From Bolinopsis microptera (taxonomy: Eukaryota > Ctenophora > Tentaculata > Lobata > Bolinopsidae), in contig NC_087083.1 of NCBI RefSeq assembly GCF_026151205.1, forward strand, positions 8,923,460-8,987,459: DNA of 64,000 nt, given 5' to 3'. A program made the translations under genes and the position numbers. Shown one piece after another: positions 1 through 10,795 of the stretch; within the stretch, counting starts at the first letter, position 1; each line of letters starts with the position of its first letter. The notes under the pieces were generated by a model. It had not been told where the DNA came from and made no database searches. It saw nothing but the letters and a program-made list of their open reading frames with translations.

Positions 1-214
1 AGGTTTTCAGTACTACACAGTATCCCGTTTATTGCTGGAGACGATGCTTCGTGCTTTGAGAAAAGTTCAGCGGGTAGCATAACATTTTGGGCAGATAGGA
101 TTCATATCAGTTTGTTCACAAAAAATGTGGATGTGCAGTTAGAATTGCTCTTGTGTAGGCAGCAAGGTTACCAGGTTAAGGTTTTTTCTATCAATACCAT
201 GCTTTTAAATTAAA

Positions 215-961
215 TCACATTTCATCATGAGACTTATCCGGAAGGGCGAGATGAGGATACTGCTCGATGTAGCCATGAATTGCTCGTTGTTGCAAAAACT
301 TGAAGAAAATATCTTGATCATCGGTTGTCAGTTTTCGAGGCTCGTAGGTGGTGTGATGTCTGGTTCCCCATGGGATAAATCCCAGCAAGGTTTGTTGCTC
401 AGAATGGCGAAAGACTCTGTCCGCTATTTTGAAATTCAAGCTATAAATTGCCATTGCAAAATTGATTTTATTTTCTCCATTTTTTGCTGTAGCAACGATG
501 CAGTATTTCACTGTGCTGTCCTTTTCAATGCCAAAAAGAAACTCTTTTCGGTTAGACTGATTTAAATTGGAACTTTTGCCTAAAGTGACTTCAAGTATGA
601 ATTTCTCAGGAAGACCATGAGCAAATGCTATAGCACGAAAATATTCATCAAATTCCTTAATCGGCATGCCCTCTTTTAAAATATTGTTGGTCTCTTCATC
701 AAATTTGTCGAATTCAAACCCTCTGATTCTATCGTTTATTGATGTCAAATCAGTTGTTTTAACTGTCGAAGCAACAAGAGCTCTGCCCACATCAACTGCT
801 TCGTCATAGGAGTTTAGAGAAGCCAGGAGCTTATCATAAAAATAAGTTGCCAATTTTGAAAACCAGCCAAAATCTTCTTTTTGATTGTTTGGATCTGATG
901 TAGAGACAACCAAAGGAGAAACTGTCAGGATGAGCAATATCGAAATACATAAACGAACCAT
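215..961 (-). CDS. Predicted secreted protein, 248 aa, unknown family
   Basis: Uninterrupted frame of 248 codons from an ATG at 961 to a stop at 215. The first 20 or so residues are a clear signal peptide (MVRLCISILLILTVSPLVVS), so the product is probably secreted or enters the ER. The rest is soluble, mixed charge and nearly Cys-free, with no repeat or transmembrane segment that I can see. I do not recognise the family. It looks like a genuine single-exon gene, or a large exon, because the signal peptide sits exactly at the first ATG and composition is protein-like throughout. The antisense 112-aa frame at 227-565 is treated as a shadow. No neighbour suggests a function. Confidence 0.6.
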   Translation of the reverse strand: MVRLCISILLILTVSPLVVSTSDPNNQKEDFGWFSKLATYFYDKLLASLNSYDEAVDVGRALVASTVKTTDLTSINDRIRGFEFDKFDEETNNILKEGMPIKEFDEYFRAIAFAHGLPEKFILEVTLGKSSNLNQSNRKEFLFGIEKDSTVKYCIVATAKNGENKINFAMAIYSLNFKIADRVFRHSEQQTLLGFIPWGTRHHTTYEPRKLTTDDQDIFFKFLQQRAIHGYIEQYPHLALPDKSHDEM

Positions 962-1436
962 CTGAAAAATTGAACGGAAATTATTTTCTTGAGAAGAGAT
1001 TCAATCTTAAGCAATTTTTAAAACATTAAGCTTTAAGTTTTTTAAATACAAAATAACAGCCAATAACTTGACAATATTTTAGGTATATAAATGGTAGAAA
1101 ATAACATGTTCGTCATCTTTAAACTTCAAAGTGATATTAAATGTATTTTCAGCTGATCCAGCACAGTATGCAAATAAGAAATACAACAAATTTGAACACA
1201 ATAAAAGTCGGTGATAGGATGAAATGTAAGGAAAAAATTACAATTAATCATGAGTAATAAATTATGAATAGCAACAAAGAAAATTAAGTACACATATACT
1301 AGAATTTTTCATACATTTAAACTAACTTTAAATATAGCTTTGAAATAACCAAAGCAACCGTACACAATCCAAAGTGGCTTAACAATCAGTCACAATATTT
1401 CTAGCAATAGATCTGGAACTGGAGGGATGGTCTAAC
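962..1436. other. AT-rich non-coding stretch
   Basis: No convincing frame, splice pair or repeat seen. It lies upstream of the secreted-protein gene (minus strand), so its promoter should be here, but I could not pick out a specific element. Confidence 0.4.
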
Positions 1437-1545
1437 TATATCACTTTTGACACGTGACTATATCACGTTTGACACGTGACCATATCACTTTTGACACGTG
1501 ACCATATGAGATTTGACACGTGACTAGTCACGTGGCAGTGAAAAT
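1437..1545. repeat. CACGTG minisatellite, about 4 units
   Basis: Imperfect units of the form TTTGACACGTGACYATATCAC, about 22 bp. The same unit occurs in the opposite orientation at 5534-5616 inside an intron of the lipase gene. Confidence 0.85.
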
Positions 1546-1880
1546 ATAGTTCACCTCCACACCAGTATCCAGACCAATAAAAGCGTAGGACGTAGGTACC
1601 TATTATGCTAAACACATAAATTCTACAAATAATAAATTTCAGGTAAAAATGGTTACTTATAAAATAAATTACTTATTTACCTGTCTAGAGCTCTATATTA
1701 TAATTTAACAAAATTCACGTGAAAATCAAAATATTATCGCCTAAAGATAAATTTCTATTTAATTTGACTAAGCTCAACATCTGCGAGCAATTACAGCTGC
1801 TCTAATCTCCTAATGGAAATTATTTGCTAGCTGGAGTATGAATGAGGCAGCAGAGATGCTGCAAGGGCGGTCGAACTATT

Positions 1881-1957
1881 TGATGACGTCACGTGATGTA
1901 TGATGACGTCACGTGATGTATGATGACGTCACGTGGTGTGAGATGACGTCACGATGT
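1881..1957. repeat. TGACGTCACGTG tandem repeat overlapping the lipase stop codon
   Basis: Four units of about 20 bp built on GATGACGTCACGTGRTGT. The stop codon of the lipase gene (minus strand, 1949-1951) is the TGA of the first TGACGTCA, so the array begins inside the end of the coding sequence. Confidence 0.85.
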
Positions 1958-4900
1958 AGGTGAAGACTCTGCCTCTAGGAATAACTTCAGCGTTTTTTGA
2001 TACTCATGAGGCCAATGATCAGCGATTAGTCTATGTCCAATATGTGTTCTTTGCCACTCAAAAGGCTCCTCTTGCAATACAACAGGTCTAGCCACTGAAG
2101 GTGATTTCTCACTGTTATCATCTGATGAATCTGTGGGTGAATTTGGGGATGTTTTCTCCGAGGGAGCTTGGTGGAAATCATCATCAGCATGACCAGGGTT
2201 ACCATTGCAAACCAAGCCGTTAGGTATCTGGTCTAATATTGAACATGATGGCTCATCTTCTAAGATGGTTTTATCGGACACTGTGACCTTGTCAACCCAG
2301 AGGACTTTTCCCACGTGGAAAAGGGGGCGGAATACCTGAAAATGAGAAAAACAATGAGAAAAACAATGAGAAAAACAATGAGAAAAACAATGAGAAAAAA
2401 CAATGAGAAAAACAATGAGAAAGTGAACTGTGGTGTCTAATCAAAGTCATAGGACGAATAAATTAAATCTAAAATTGATTCCGATGCATCCTGTTTTCTA
2501 TGCTATCTCTAAGAAAGATAATGAGATACTGCTATCTCTAACTATACTAACTTCTTCACTATTTTCTATGCTATCTCTAAGAAAGATAATGAGATACTGC
2601 TATCTCTAACTATACTAACTTCTTCACTATTTTCTATGCTATCTCTAAGAAAGATAATGAGATACTGCTATCTCTAACTATACTAACTTCTTCACTATTT
2701 TCTATGCTATCTCTAAGAAAGTCCTCCATTCCCACCATGAGTTTCTCCAAATGCTCAGTTTTCTTGTCTATAATCAGACTGCATCGTTCCCAGAATGATA
2801 GAGGTAACATCTCTATGTATTGTAACTGCGAGGTAACTAAATTAATTATGTAAATAAATAAAGTTAAATTTTAAACTGCAAATGTTACAGTAACGGTAAC
2901 TGTGAGAGTGTATTATATTGTGTAAATTTATATTGTTACTAAATATTCACAAAGTTCTTTCTAGTACATAATGTCATGGCATTTTCTCTTACCATAACTC
3001 TTGTCATGTTGCATATTTTAGTACTTTAATAGTACTCATGTGCCATAATAAGTATATTGTAATTTTAAGAAAGGATTATAGATGTCAGAAGCCGTACAGT
3101 TCGCTCGTAGTATGGCCCAATACACCACCGTTAATACTAATCATGTGAAACATGAGATGGTATTCTAATTACCTAAAATCACGAACTACTTAGTAAAACC
3201 TAATTCAATAAACAATTTAACAACGATAACATGTGTGTTTACACCCAATAATGATAAAAGTATGATAATAATTATGTATAATGTAATAATAATTTCACCT
3301 GCATAACAAGACAGAACATATTTGCTAGTGAAGCTCTTGGTATAATATCCATCCCGTTAATCACTGTCACCACGTGGTCGCTCCATTTATTATCGCGTTC
3401 TGAACCTAAGTTATGAGTGTTATTAGGATTAGCAGGCACGTGGTGTGACGTCATGACACGTGGTGTGACGTCACACCACGTGGTCGCTCCATTTATTATC
3501 ACGTTCTGAACCTAAGTTATGAGTGTTATTAGGATTAGCAGGCACGTGGTGTGACGTCATGGCACGTGGTGTGACGTCACACCACGTGGTCGCTCCATTT
3601 ATTATCACGTTCTGAGCCTAAGTTATGAGTGTTATTAGGATTAGCAGGCACGTGGTGTGACGTCATGGCACGTGGTGTGACGTCACACCACGTGGTCGCT
3701 CCATTTATTATCACGTTCTGAACCTAAGTTATGAGTGTTATTAGGATTAGCAGGCACGTGGTGTGACGTCATGACACGTGGTGTGACGTCACACCACGTG
3801 GTCGCTCCATTTATTATCGCGTTCTGAACCTAAGTTATGAGTGTTATTAGGATTAGCAGGCACGTGGTGTGACGTCATGGCACGTGGTGTGACGTCACAC
3901 CACGTGGTCGCTCCATTTATTATCACGTTCTGAACCTAAGTTATGAGTGTTATTAGGATTAGCAGGCACGTGGTGTGACGTCATGACACGTGGTGTGACG
4001 TCACACCACGTGGTCGCTTCATTTATTATCGCGTTCTGAACCTAAGTTATGAGTGTTATTAGGATTAGGATAAAATTTACACAGCAATGCGATACGAATA
4101 AAAAATAATTCAAAGAAGCTTCAATCTGCTGTACAGGACATTCAAATCAGTCAAAAACTGCATGTGTGGTGTTATGTGTGGTGTGTTATGTGTGTTATGT
4201 GTGTTATGTGTGTTATGTGTGTTATGTGTGTTATGTGTGTTATGTGTGTTATGTGTGTTATGTGTGTTATGTGTGGTATGTGTGTTATGTGTGTTATGTG
4301 TGGTGTGTTATGTGTGTTATGTGTGTTATGTGTGGTATGTGTGTTATGTGTGTTATGTGTGTTATGTGTGTTATGTGTGGTGTGTTATGTGTGTTATGTG
4401 TGTTATGTGTGGTGTGTTATGTGTGTTATGTGTGTTATGTGTGTTATGTGTGGTGTGTTATGTGTGTTATGTGTGTTATGTGTGTTATGTGTGTTATGTG
4501 TGTTATGTGTGGTGTGTTATGTGTGTTATGTGTGTTATGTGTGGTGTGTTATGTGTGTTATCTGTGTTATGTGTGTGGTGTTATGTGTGTTATGTGTGTT
4601 ATAATTACTGGAAATCTGGTGGTCACAATACAAGAATCTATCGCAAAACCTGATTTTCAGTTATTACCACTGATTAATTTGCTGGAAAGATCGGTATTGA
4701 TTAGAAAATGGACAATTTCTGTTGTCTCTGCCCAATGATGTGTAAACTGAACAACAACAATACCAATCAATATATGTTATATATATTATATATATATTCT
4801 GTTAGATTACAAACCGTAATAGTTGAAGACGGGCGGTGGAGCATAAGCGTAACAAGTAACCTTGCACTTTGATAGGGGGGACTCGCCCAATGTCTCTTTC

Positions 4901-7900
4901 TTAGATAGTATGTGTAATGTTAACAACACAGCAGTTCCTGAGAATTAACAATTTACAATATAATAATACATTTTAGATAATATACAATAATATAATACAT
5001 AATATATACAATAATATAATGAATAATTAGATAATAGATATGACTGATATGTCATCACTGTTCTCACAAATATCAATAAATATTGTTATAATCCCATGAT
5101 CAATGTTACAGTAGCTACAGTAGTTACATTAGTTACAGTAGTTACATTAGTTACATTAGTTACATTAGTTACATTAGTTACAGTAGTTACAGTAGTTACA
5201 GTAGTTACAGTAGTTACAGTAGTAATAGTTACAGTAGTTACAGTAGTTACAGTAGTAACAATAGTTACAGTAGTTACAGTAGTTACAATAGTTACATTAG
5301 TTACAGTAGTTACAATAGTTACATTAGTTACAGTAGTTACAATAGTTACAGTAGTTACAGTAGTTACATTAGTTACAGTAGTTACAGTAGTTACAGTAGT
5401 TACAGTATATAGACCTTCTTACCTGCGCCCAGGCTGTGTCCACAGAGCACCAGATCATATCCTGTCTGTCTGAGCATGCTCTCCAGCAGACCTTTAGTTT
5501 CGTTAAATATAGACTCCGCACCTACACTAAAGTAGTGACTAGTCACGTGTCAAACCTCATATAGTCACGTGTCAAAAGTGATATGGTCACGTGTCAAAAG
5601 TGATATGGTCACGTGTTAAATATAGACTCCGCACCTACACTAAAGGAACTGACTTAAAACAATTTCCCTCTTATTAACAGCTTACAGTGCAGAGTAAAAT
5701 AAACCTTGAGAAAATTTGGCCAAAAACGAAAATAAATAACCCCATACTTCCAACAAACACAATAGTGTAATCGTGTAAATCATGTAGTTCCTTTTCAATA
5801 TGACAGCTAAACATTATCTAACCTGATGCCATGGTGAGCCCACCCACCAGCAAACTCCTTACTCAGACACGCAATATCAGTAAACGCATCTGACAGAGTC
5901 AGAGTACCTCGTATCACCAGAACAACTGATCTTGTCTCGTCGTCTATACAGATGTAGTAGCCTGGCTTTAGAGGACTTTCTCCTATTAACTGTGTCTGGA
6001 GGGTAGAGAGGTTTTAAGATGGTTGTGTATATTAACTGTGTCTGGAGAGTAGAGAAGTTTTAAGATGGTTGTGTATATTAACTGTGTCTGGAGAGTAGAG
6101 AAGTTTTAAGATGGTTGTGTATATTAACTGTGTCTGGAGGGTAGAGAGGTTTTAAGATGGTTGTGTATATTAACTGTGTCTGGAGGGTAGAGAGGTTTTA
6201 AGATGGTTGTGTATATTAACTGCGTGTGGAGGGTAGAGAAGTTTTAAGATGGTTGTGTATATTAACTGTGTCTGGAGGGTAAAGAGGTTTTAAGATGGTT
6301 GTGAATATTAACTGTGTCTGGAGGGTAGGGAGGTTTTAAGATGGTTATGTATATTAACTGTGTCTGGAGGGTAGAGAGGTTTTAAGATGGTTGTGTATAT
6401 TAACTGCGTGTGGAGGGTAGAGAAGTTTTAAGATGGTTGTGTATATTAACTGTGTCTGGAGGGTAAAGAGGTTTTAAGATGGTTGTGTATATTAACTGTG
6501 TCTGGAGGGTAGAGAGGTTTTAAGATGGTTGTGTATATTAACTGTGTCTGGAGGGTAAAGAGGTTTTAAGATGGTTGTGTATATTAACTGTGTCTGGAGG
6601 GTAGAGAGGTTTTAAGATGGTTGTGTATATTGTTGAAGTAAAATAAAGTAAGTAAACTCCTTGTTTACAATCATAAGCTAGAAATAAGATTTGAAAAAAA
6701 GGATTTTCTCTGGTATGATTATTTGTATTATTAAGAGGCTGATTTTATGTATATTTTTAGAAATAATTATACTTTGCAGTGGGCAATGCTGAGTGGTAGG
6801 AATGAGGGACCAAAACACTTTGGGCTAACAATGGCCTATTTACAAACCACTTCAGGCAATGGAAATAATAGTATCTATAATTGGTTACTTTGTCTGACCC
6901 TACAAAGATACAACGTTAAATATGAAGCCCCTCCCGGTTGAGTGCTAGAAAGAGTACAAATAAAGTAAATTCCTGTGGTCAACTAAATGCTTCAGAAAGT
7001 TCCCTTAACACAATTAAACTTACCACTACAATACTTTCAGGAGAAACTCCCGTCATTTGGGAGATAACATTGACGGATACTTTGTTGGTTAGTGCTCCAA
7101 TACTGTAGGACTCGATGCTGTCAGAGTTGAAGAAACTTTTGAAGGAAGACTTGGCATGGCTTGGATAAAATAATACTCCTGAAACAAGGAATGGTAGAGC
7201 GGAAGGCTAGAAGGTTGCTTTCATCTTGATAATTTGATACTAAAGCAGTAGATTGTTTAGAACCAGATTATCTGATTATATATGGTTTATTGGCGGTTAG
7301 TTGGTTTGTTCTTGATGTTTTGAAACACAGTATACATCATCATTACCATAAGATGCAGCAGCAAAGTCCATGTATCTCGATAGCTTTTCAGCTAATTTTC
7401 TGTCAATAACTTTCTCAGTCACTTGGTGGAAACTGCGAGTCATGGTGAATCTGGTCAGTAGTCCTGAAAGGTGAAATTCTAAGTTAGGGAATTATCTTTA
7501 CACATCGATGTAGAATAAGAAAAGGGACACCCTGTATATGTTTTAAACCGACTAGCAGGAACCCGTATAACCCTAAAATGGTGTCAAGACTCAAGAGACT
7601 AAAATACTTATTACCTATTTAATTCGCGCTTTTGACACCACTTGGGGTACCAAATTTTGGGCTCTAAAACTCCTATTTCTTGGCCAATCTTTTATTTTTT
7701 CATGCTGATTTGAAGGCCATTAAAGCATTTGACCCAGTCAAAAAAGTTTCAGTTGTATATCTTTTACGGTTTTTGCGGAAGTTCGCGTTAAAGTTGATGC
7801 CGTGGTGTCAGTAGAATGGCACGGATAAATATATATATCGTCTCGCTTTATATTATATAGTAAGATTACAACACAAATCTGTTATTTATTGAGGAAGCAA

Positions 7901-8441
7901 TGTAACAGAGTTTTAATGTTGCCATTCATTGCAGTTCAATTGTTTAACTGCTTCTCAACATATGTCAATAATAAGGAGACAAATAAAAATTATATGTAAT
8001 GTTTATAATCAGTATAGAAAATTATAATTAGTATAGAAATTTACAAAGAATTGAATATCTTAACTGAATAAGTAGGCGACCCACCAAGGTTAACAATAAG
8101 GGGATATCTGTGACCATACTTTTTGATAAGTTTAGAGTTTATTCTATGAAGGAGCACACGCACTACTGACAGGCACTCTTTGAATGGGGGAGATAATAAC
8201 GTTGGGACTCTGCCAAGAATGAAATATCTTGTTGTCAGCCAGATCACTCCACATGCAACTGAAGTTGTTCTGATTAGCAAAACATCAATAAAAATATATT
8301 TTGATACTGAATGTACAGTTCTATACAAGAAGAGACCGACGTTTACTTCTACTTCAGGGAGGAAAATATGTAGCAAAAACTCTAAATTAACGTATTTAAA
8401 TCTGATCATCCACATCAAACTCGAAACTTACTTGAAGACAT
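1949..8441 (-). CDS. Lipase class 3 / sn1-specific diacylglycerol-lipase-like enzyme, nine exons
   Basis: Hand-built exons on the minus strand: 8441-8432 (tentative first exon), 7463-7347, 7178-7024, 5995-5823, 5526-5423, 4937-4815, 3405-3299, 2825-2688, 2335-1949. All joins keep frame; total 1,314 nt, 437 aa. Lipase-3 hallmarks in order: VVLVIRGTLTLSDAFTD on the exon at 5995-5823; the nucleophile elbow GHSLGAG (Ser183) across 5526-5423/4937-4815; CYAYAPPP; VVTVINGMDIIPR (Asp247); and ADHWPH near the C-terminus, where diacylglycerol lipases keep the catalytic His (His416 here). The predicted reaction is hydrolysis of an acyl ester of a lipid, probably diacylglycerol. The four N-terminal membrane helices of animal DAGLs are not seen, so the enzyme may be soluble, or 5' exons are missed. 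The 5' end is least certain. Nearly every intron carries a tandem array at a splice junction. Confidence 0.8.
2338..2421. repeat. 12-bp repeat beside a splice acceptor
   Basis: About six copies of ACAATGAGAAAA. Read on the minus strand they form a repeated pyrimidine tract ending at the acceptor of the last lipase exon (exon starts at 2335). Confidence 0.85.
2510..2720. repeat. 68-bp tandem repeat containing the exon-8 donor
   Basis: Three to four copies of a 68-bp unit. Each unit carries the last ~25 nt of the lipase exon 2825-2688 plus its GTTAGT donor. The period is not a multiple of three. Confidence 0.85.
3379..4066. repeat. 106-bp tandem repeat containing the exon-7 acceptor
   Basis: Seven copies of the exon edge (CGCTCCATTTATTATC and the acceptor TTAG) separated by six blocks of CACGTGGTGTGACGTCA motifs. 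Unit starts are spaced exactly 106 bp (3379, 3485, 3591, 3697, 3803, 3909, 4015). The first copy is the real exon 3405-3299 of the lipase gene. Confidence 0.9.
4164..4602. repeat. TGTGTTATG-type microsatellite/minisatellite
   Basis: Long run of GTGTTATGT units with GGTGT variants, within the lipase intron between exons 4937-4815 and 3405-3299. It opens long frames of Cys/Val/Met that are not genes. Confidence 0.95.
5099..5407. repeat. 9-bp repeat (ACAGTAGTT) starting next to a splice donor
   Basis: About 34 units of ACAGTAGTT/ACATTAGTT. On the minus strand the array starts about 15 nt after the GTAAGA donor of the lipase exon carrying the catalytic serine (exon ends at 5423). Confidence 0.95.
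5503..5645. repeat. CACGTG array flanked by copies of an exon edge
   Basis: A block of four GTCACGTGTCAAAAGTGATATG-like units (5534-5616) is flanked on both sides by the sequence AATATAGACTCCGCACCTAC...: once at the true edge of the lipase exon 5526-5423 and again at about 5621-5645. Confidence 0.85.
5990..6632. repeat. 46-bp tandem repeat containing a splice acceptor
   Basis: About 14 copies of a 46-bp unit beginning with the acceptor region (CCCTCCAG) and first bases (ACACAGTTAATA) of the lipase exon 5995-5823, read on the minus strand. Point differences mark individual units. Confidence 0.9.
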
Positions 8442-8459
8442 GACAGAGCAAAATGGAGA

Positions 8460-9850
8460 CTTTGTTTGTTTGTACACAGTGATGCTACTTAAAGCGCATA
8501 GCGCTGGAACAACTACTACCCACATGCTTTCTAACACCCATAGTGCCCTGAATTAGAATTATCTGAATTAGAATTATGTTAATGACACCAAATCGGGCAG
8601 AATGGCCAAAAGATGTGATATAATTAAAAGAGTCAAAACATTAATATGCAGTACTGAGTACATACCTGAAAAGACAGTTTATCGGTTTAGTAAGGGAAGC
8701 TCCTAAAAATGAGGACTGAGAGTGAGAAAGTTTGTATGGAAGATCACTCATTAACCAGAGAAACTTCTAGAATAAAGACTGAGAAAACTTGTACAGAAAA
8801 CCACTTATTAACACAGCATTTTTCCAATATTTTATGGAAGTTTCGTCAGAAATTTCCAATTACATTCCTTGTAAAAGTATATGGTTAATCTTTGAAGCAT
8901 TAAAAGGTACAACATTTGAAATCTACAAAAAAAGTCCAGATAAACAACGTTCTAACTCACTCACGAATTTCAATTAAAATCCATCTTATGGTTCCTTACG
9001 CAAGAAACAGCACTACCACTTTTCGGTCCTATTTCCCCTCTGAGATTCAAATCAAATCAAATCTAAGGGCAATGACCATTGTTCTCAATAAGTCAAATCT
9101 TACTCTCTTTCGGATAAATTTCATTGCCAGTTGTCTCACTATGTCTCTGACCAGACACAGATTTGACCAGACTTTCTGAACAACTTTTCCTATTACACCT
9201 GTTGATAATAGAACAATTGGTGTAAAGTTTTTGTGTTCAATTTCAACAATCATTGATCTTTGATGAACAAAGGCTAGCATTTAAATGTTGTTTCACTTTT
9301 GTATTTTTCTGCCTCTTATCTGGATAGTGTGCATACTCATTGGAGAAAGCTTTATTGAAGGAGCTTGCGGATACTTCTATATTTAAAATCCACATCGGCC
9401 TCTCCAATGGGTTCCATATACTACTTCCATATACTGGCACTAATACCTAACCTTGTTTTGTCCTATTGGCAGAAAGAAAAAAAAGTAGTTTAGTTGTAAC
9501 ATTTTGGCATCCATCAGTTTGAAAAATCTTCGCTAACACATGTTTCAAAGAATTCATGTGCAAGTTTGGTATAAATCACACTTTCCATCACGATCTATTA
9601 TTATTTTAACTTAGCGAATACTTGGGGACCTCGTAGAAGCTTTTAAAGTAACATGTGGTTATACTGATTAAGGATCGGGGATGTTTAGAACTGGCAGATT
9701 CTTGTAATGGAATGTTTCTAACGAAGTTTTAGTAAGAATTGATGGAGCCACTTATGTCAGTAATAAAGAGAAACATCCTTATGTGGCAAAGAAGCGTTTT
9801 ATAAATCTTTATTACACTTGGAAGTTTTTAAAAATAGGATAATGCTTTTG
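8460..9850. other. Non-coding stretch upstream of the lipase gene
   Basis: Only short frames of 60-90 codons with no family signal. The lipase promoter is expected near 8450-8600 but no strong core element stands out. Confidence 0.35.
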
Positions 9851-9860
9851 ATTTTTTTTA

Positions 9861-10035
9861 ATATATTTAAAAATATATTTAAAAATATATTTAAAAATAT
9901 ATTTAAAAATATATTTAAAAATATATTTAAAAATATATTTAAAAATATATTTAAAAATATATTTAAAAATATATTTAAAAATATATTTAAAAATATATTT
10001 AAAAATATATTTAAAAATATATTTAAAAATATATT
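9861..10035. repeat. 12-bp AT repeat (ATATTTAAAAAT)
   Basis: About 14 perfect units; the unit is self-complementary in large part, so both strands open long Phe/Lys/Asn/Ile frames. Confidence 0.95.
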
Positions 10036-10795
10036 GTATTCGATAAATAATTAATGTTGGTGGAAAATATTTATAATATATTTTTTCACATAGTGCGATG
10101 ATATTTTGTAGACATGTGTGATGATTTGATGTCATAAATTTTTGTCATACGTTGTATGACCCGCCGCGCACGAGTGCGCGGCTCCCCCTGTATCGTAGAA
10201 ACTCTACTACTGTAGTGAAGCGACAGTGGGGGTCACCGCGTGATACAAATAAATTTTACTTTACTTAACTTTACATTGACTAGTATTTACTCAACTTGAT
10301 GCAATTTGTGGTTTGCTTCAAAAAAGTGGAACGTGCGGGAAAATGACGTGTTAAGTAAAATCAATGGACCCTCACCCAACAAGTACATGTCATGTGACTT
10401 GGTGCGTTATTTATTCCTTAATTTTTATTTTTATTTCAAAATTCAAATAAACTTTACATCAATGTATTACAGTTATATTCAATAAAAAAGACCACAATAT
10501 CTCCTGTGAAGCAAAAACATAGAAAAAGAGAGCTAGAAAAATATTCATGATACTCAACACTACCAGACTCAGCTGGAGTGAGAAACAATATGTAAAAACA
10601 TCAAAGTAAAATTTATTTCGGCTGAACCAAAACACGGTGGTAAGACCATAATTACATTGGTGCCGACCCTACATGAAATCATTAGTAAATAATCAAGAGA
10701 ACAAATTTAAATGTATACGATACCTTCTTGCTACTACTCCACAAACTTACACGACATAAGAACAAAATAACATAATTAAATAATATTATAATAAA
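10036..10795. other. AT-rich intergenic sequence with one GC-rich patch
   Basis: Around 10160-10240 there is a GC-rich patch with the inverted core CCGCGCACGAGTGCGCGG. Otherwise nothing recognised. Confidence 0.35.

Noticed and set aside
4162-4738. Three overlapping frames of 146-190 codons rich in Cys, Val, Met
   Set aside because: Pure translation of the TGTGTTATG repeat in all three frames; no start context, domain or splice support.
8041-8418. 125-codon hydrophobic minus-strand frame in the first lipase intron
   Set aside because: Looks somewhat membrane-like, but it lies inside the modelled intron, matches no expected DAGL segment and has no splice partners; not strong enough to call.
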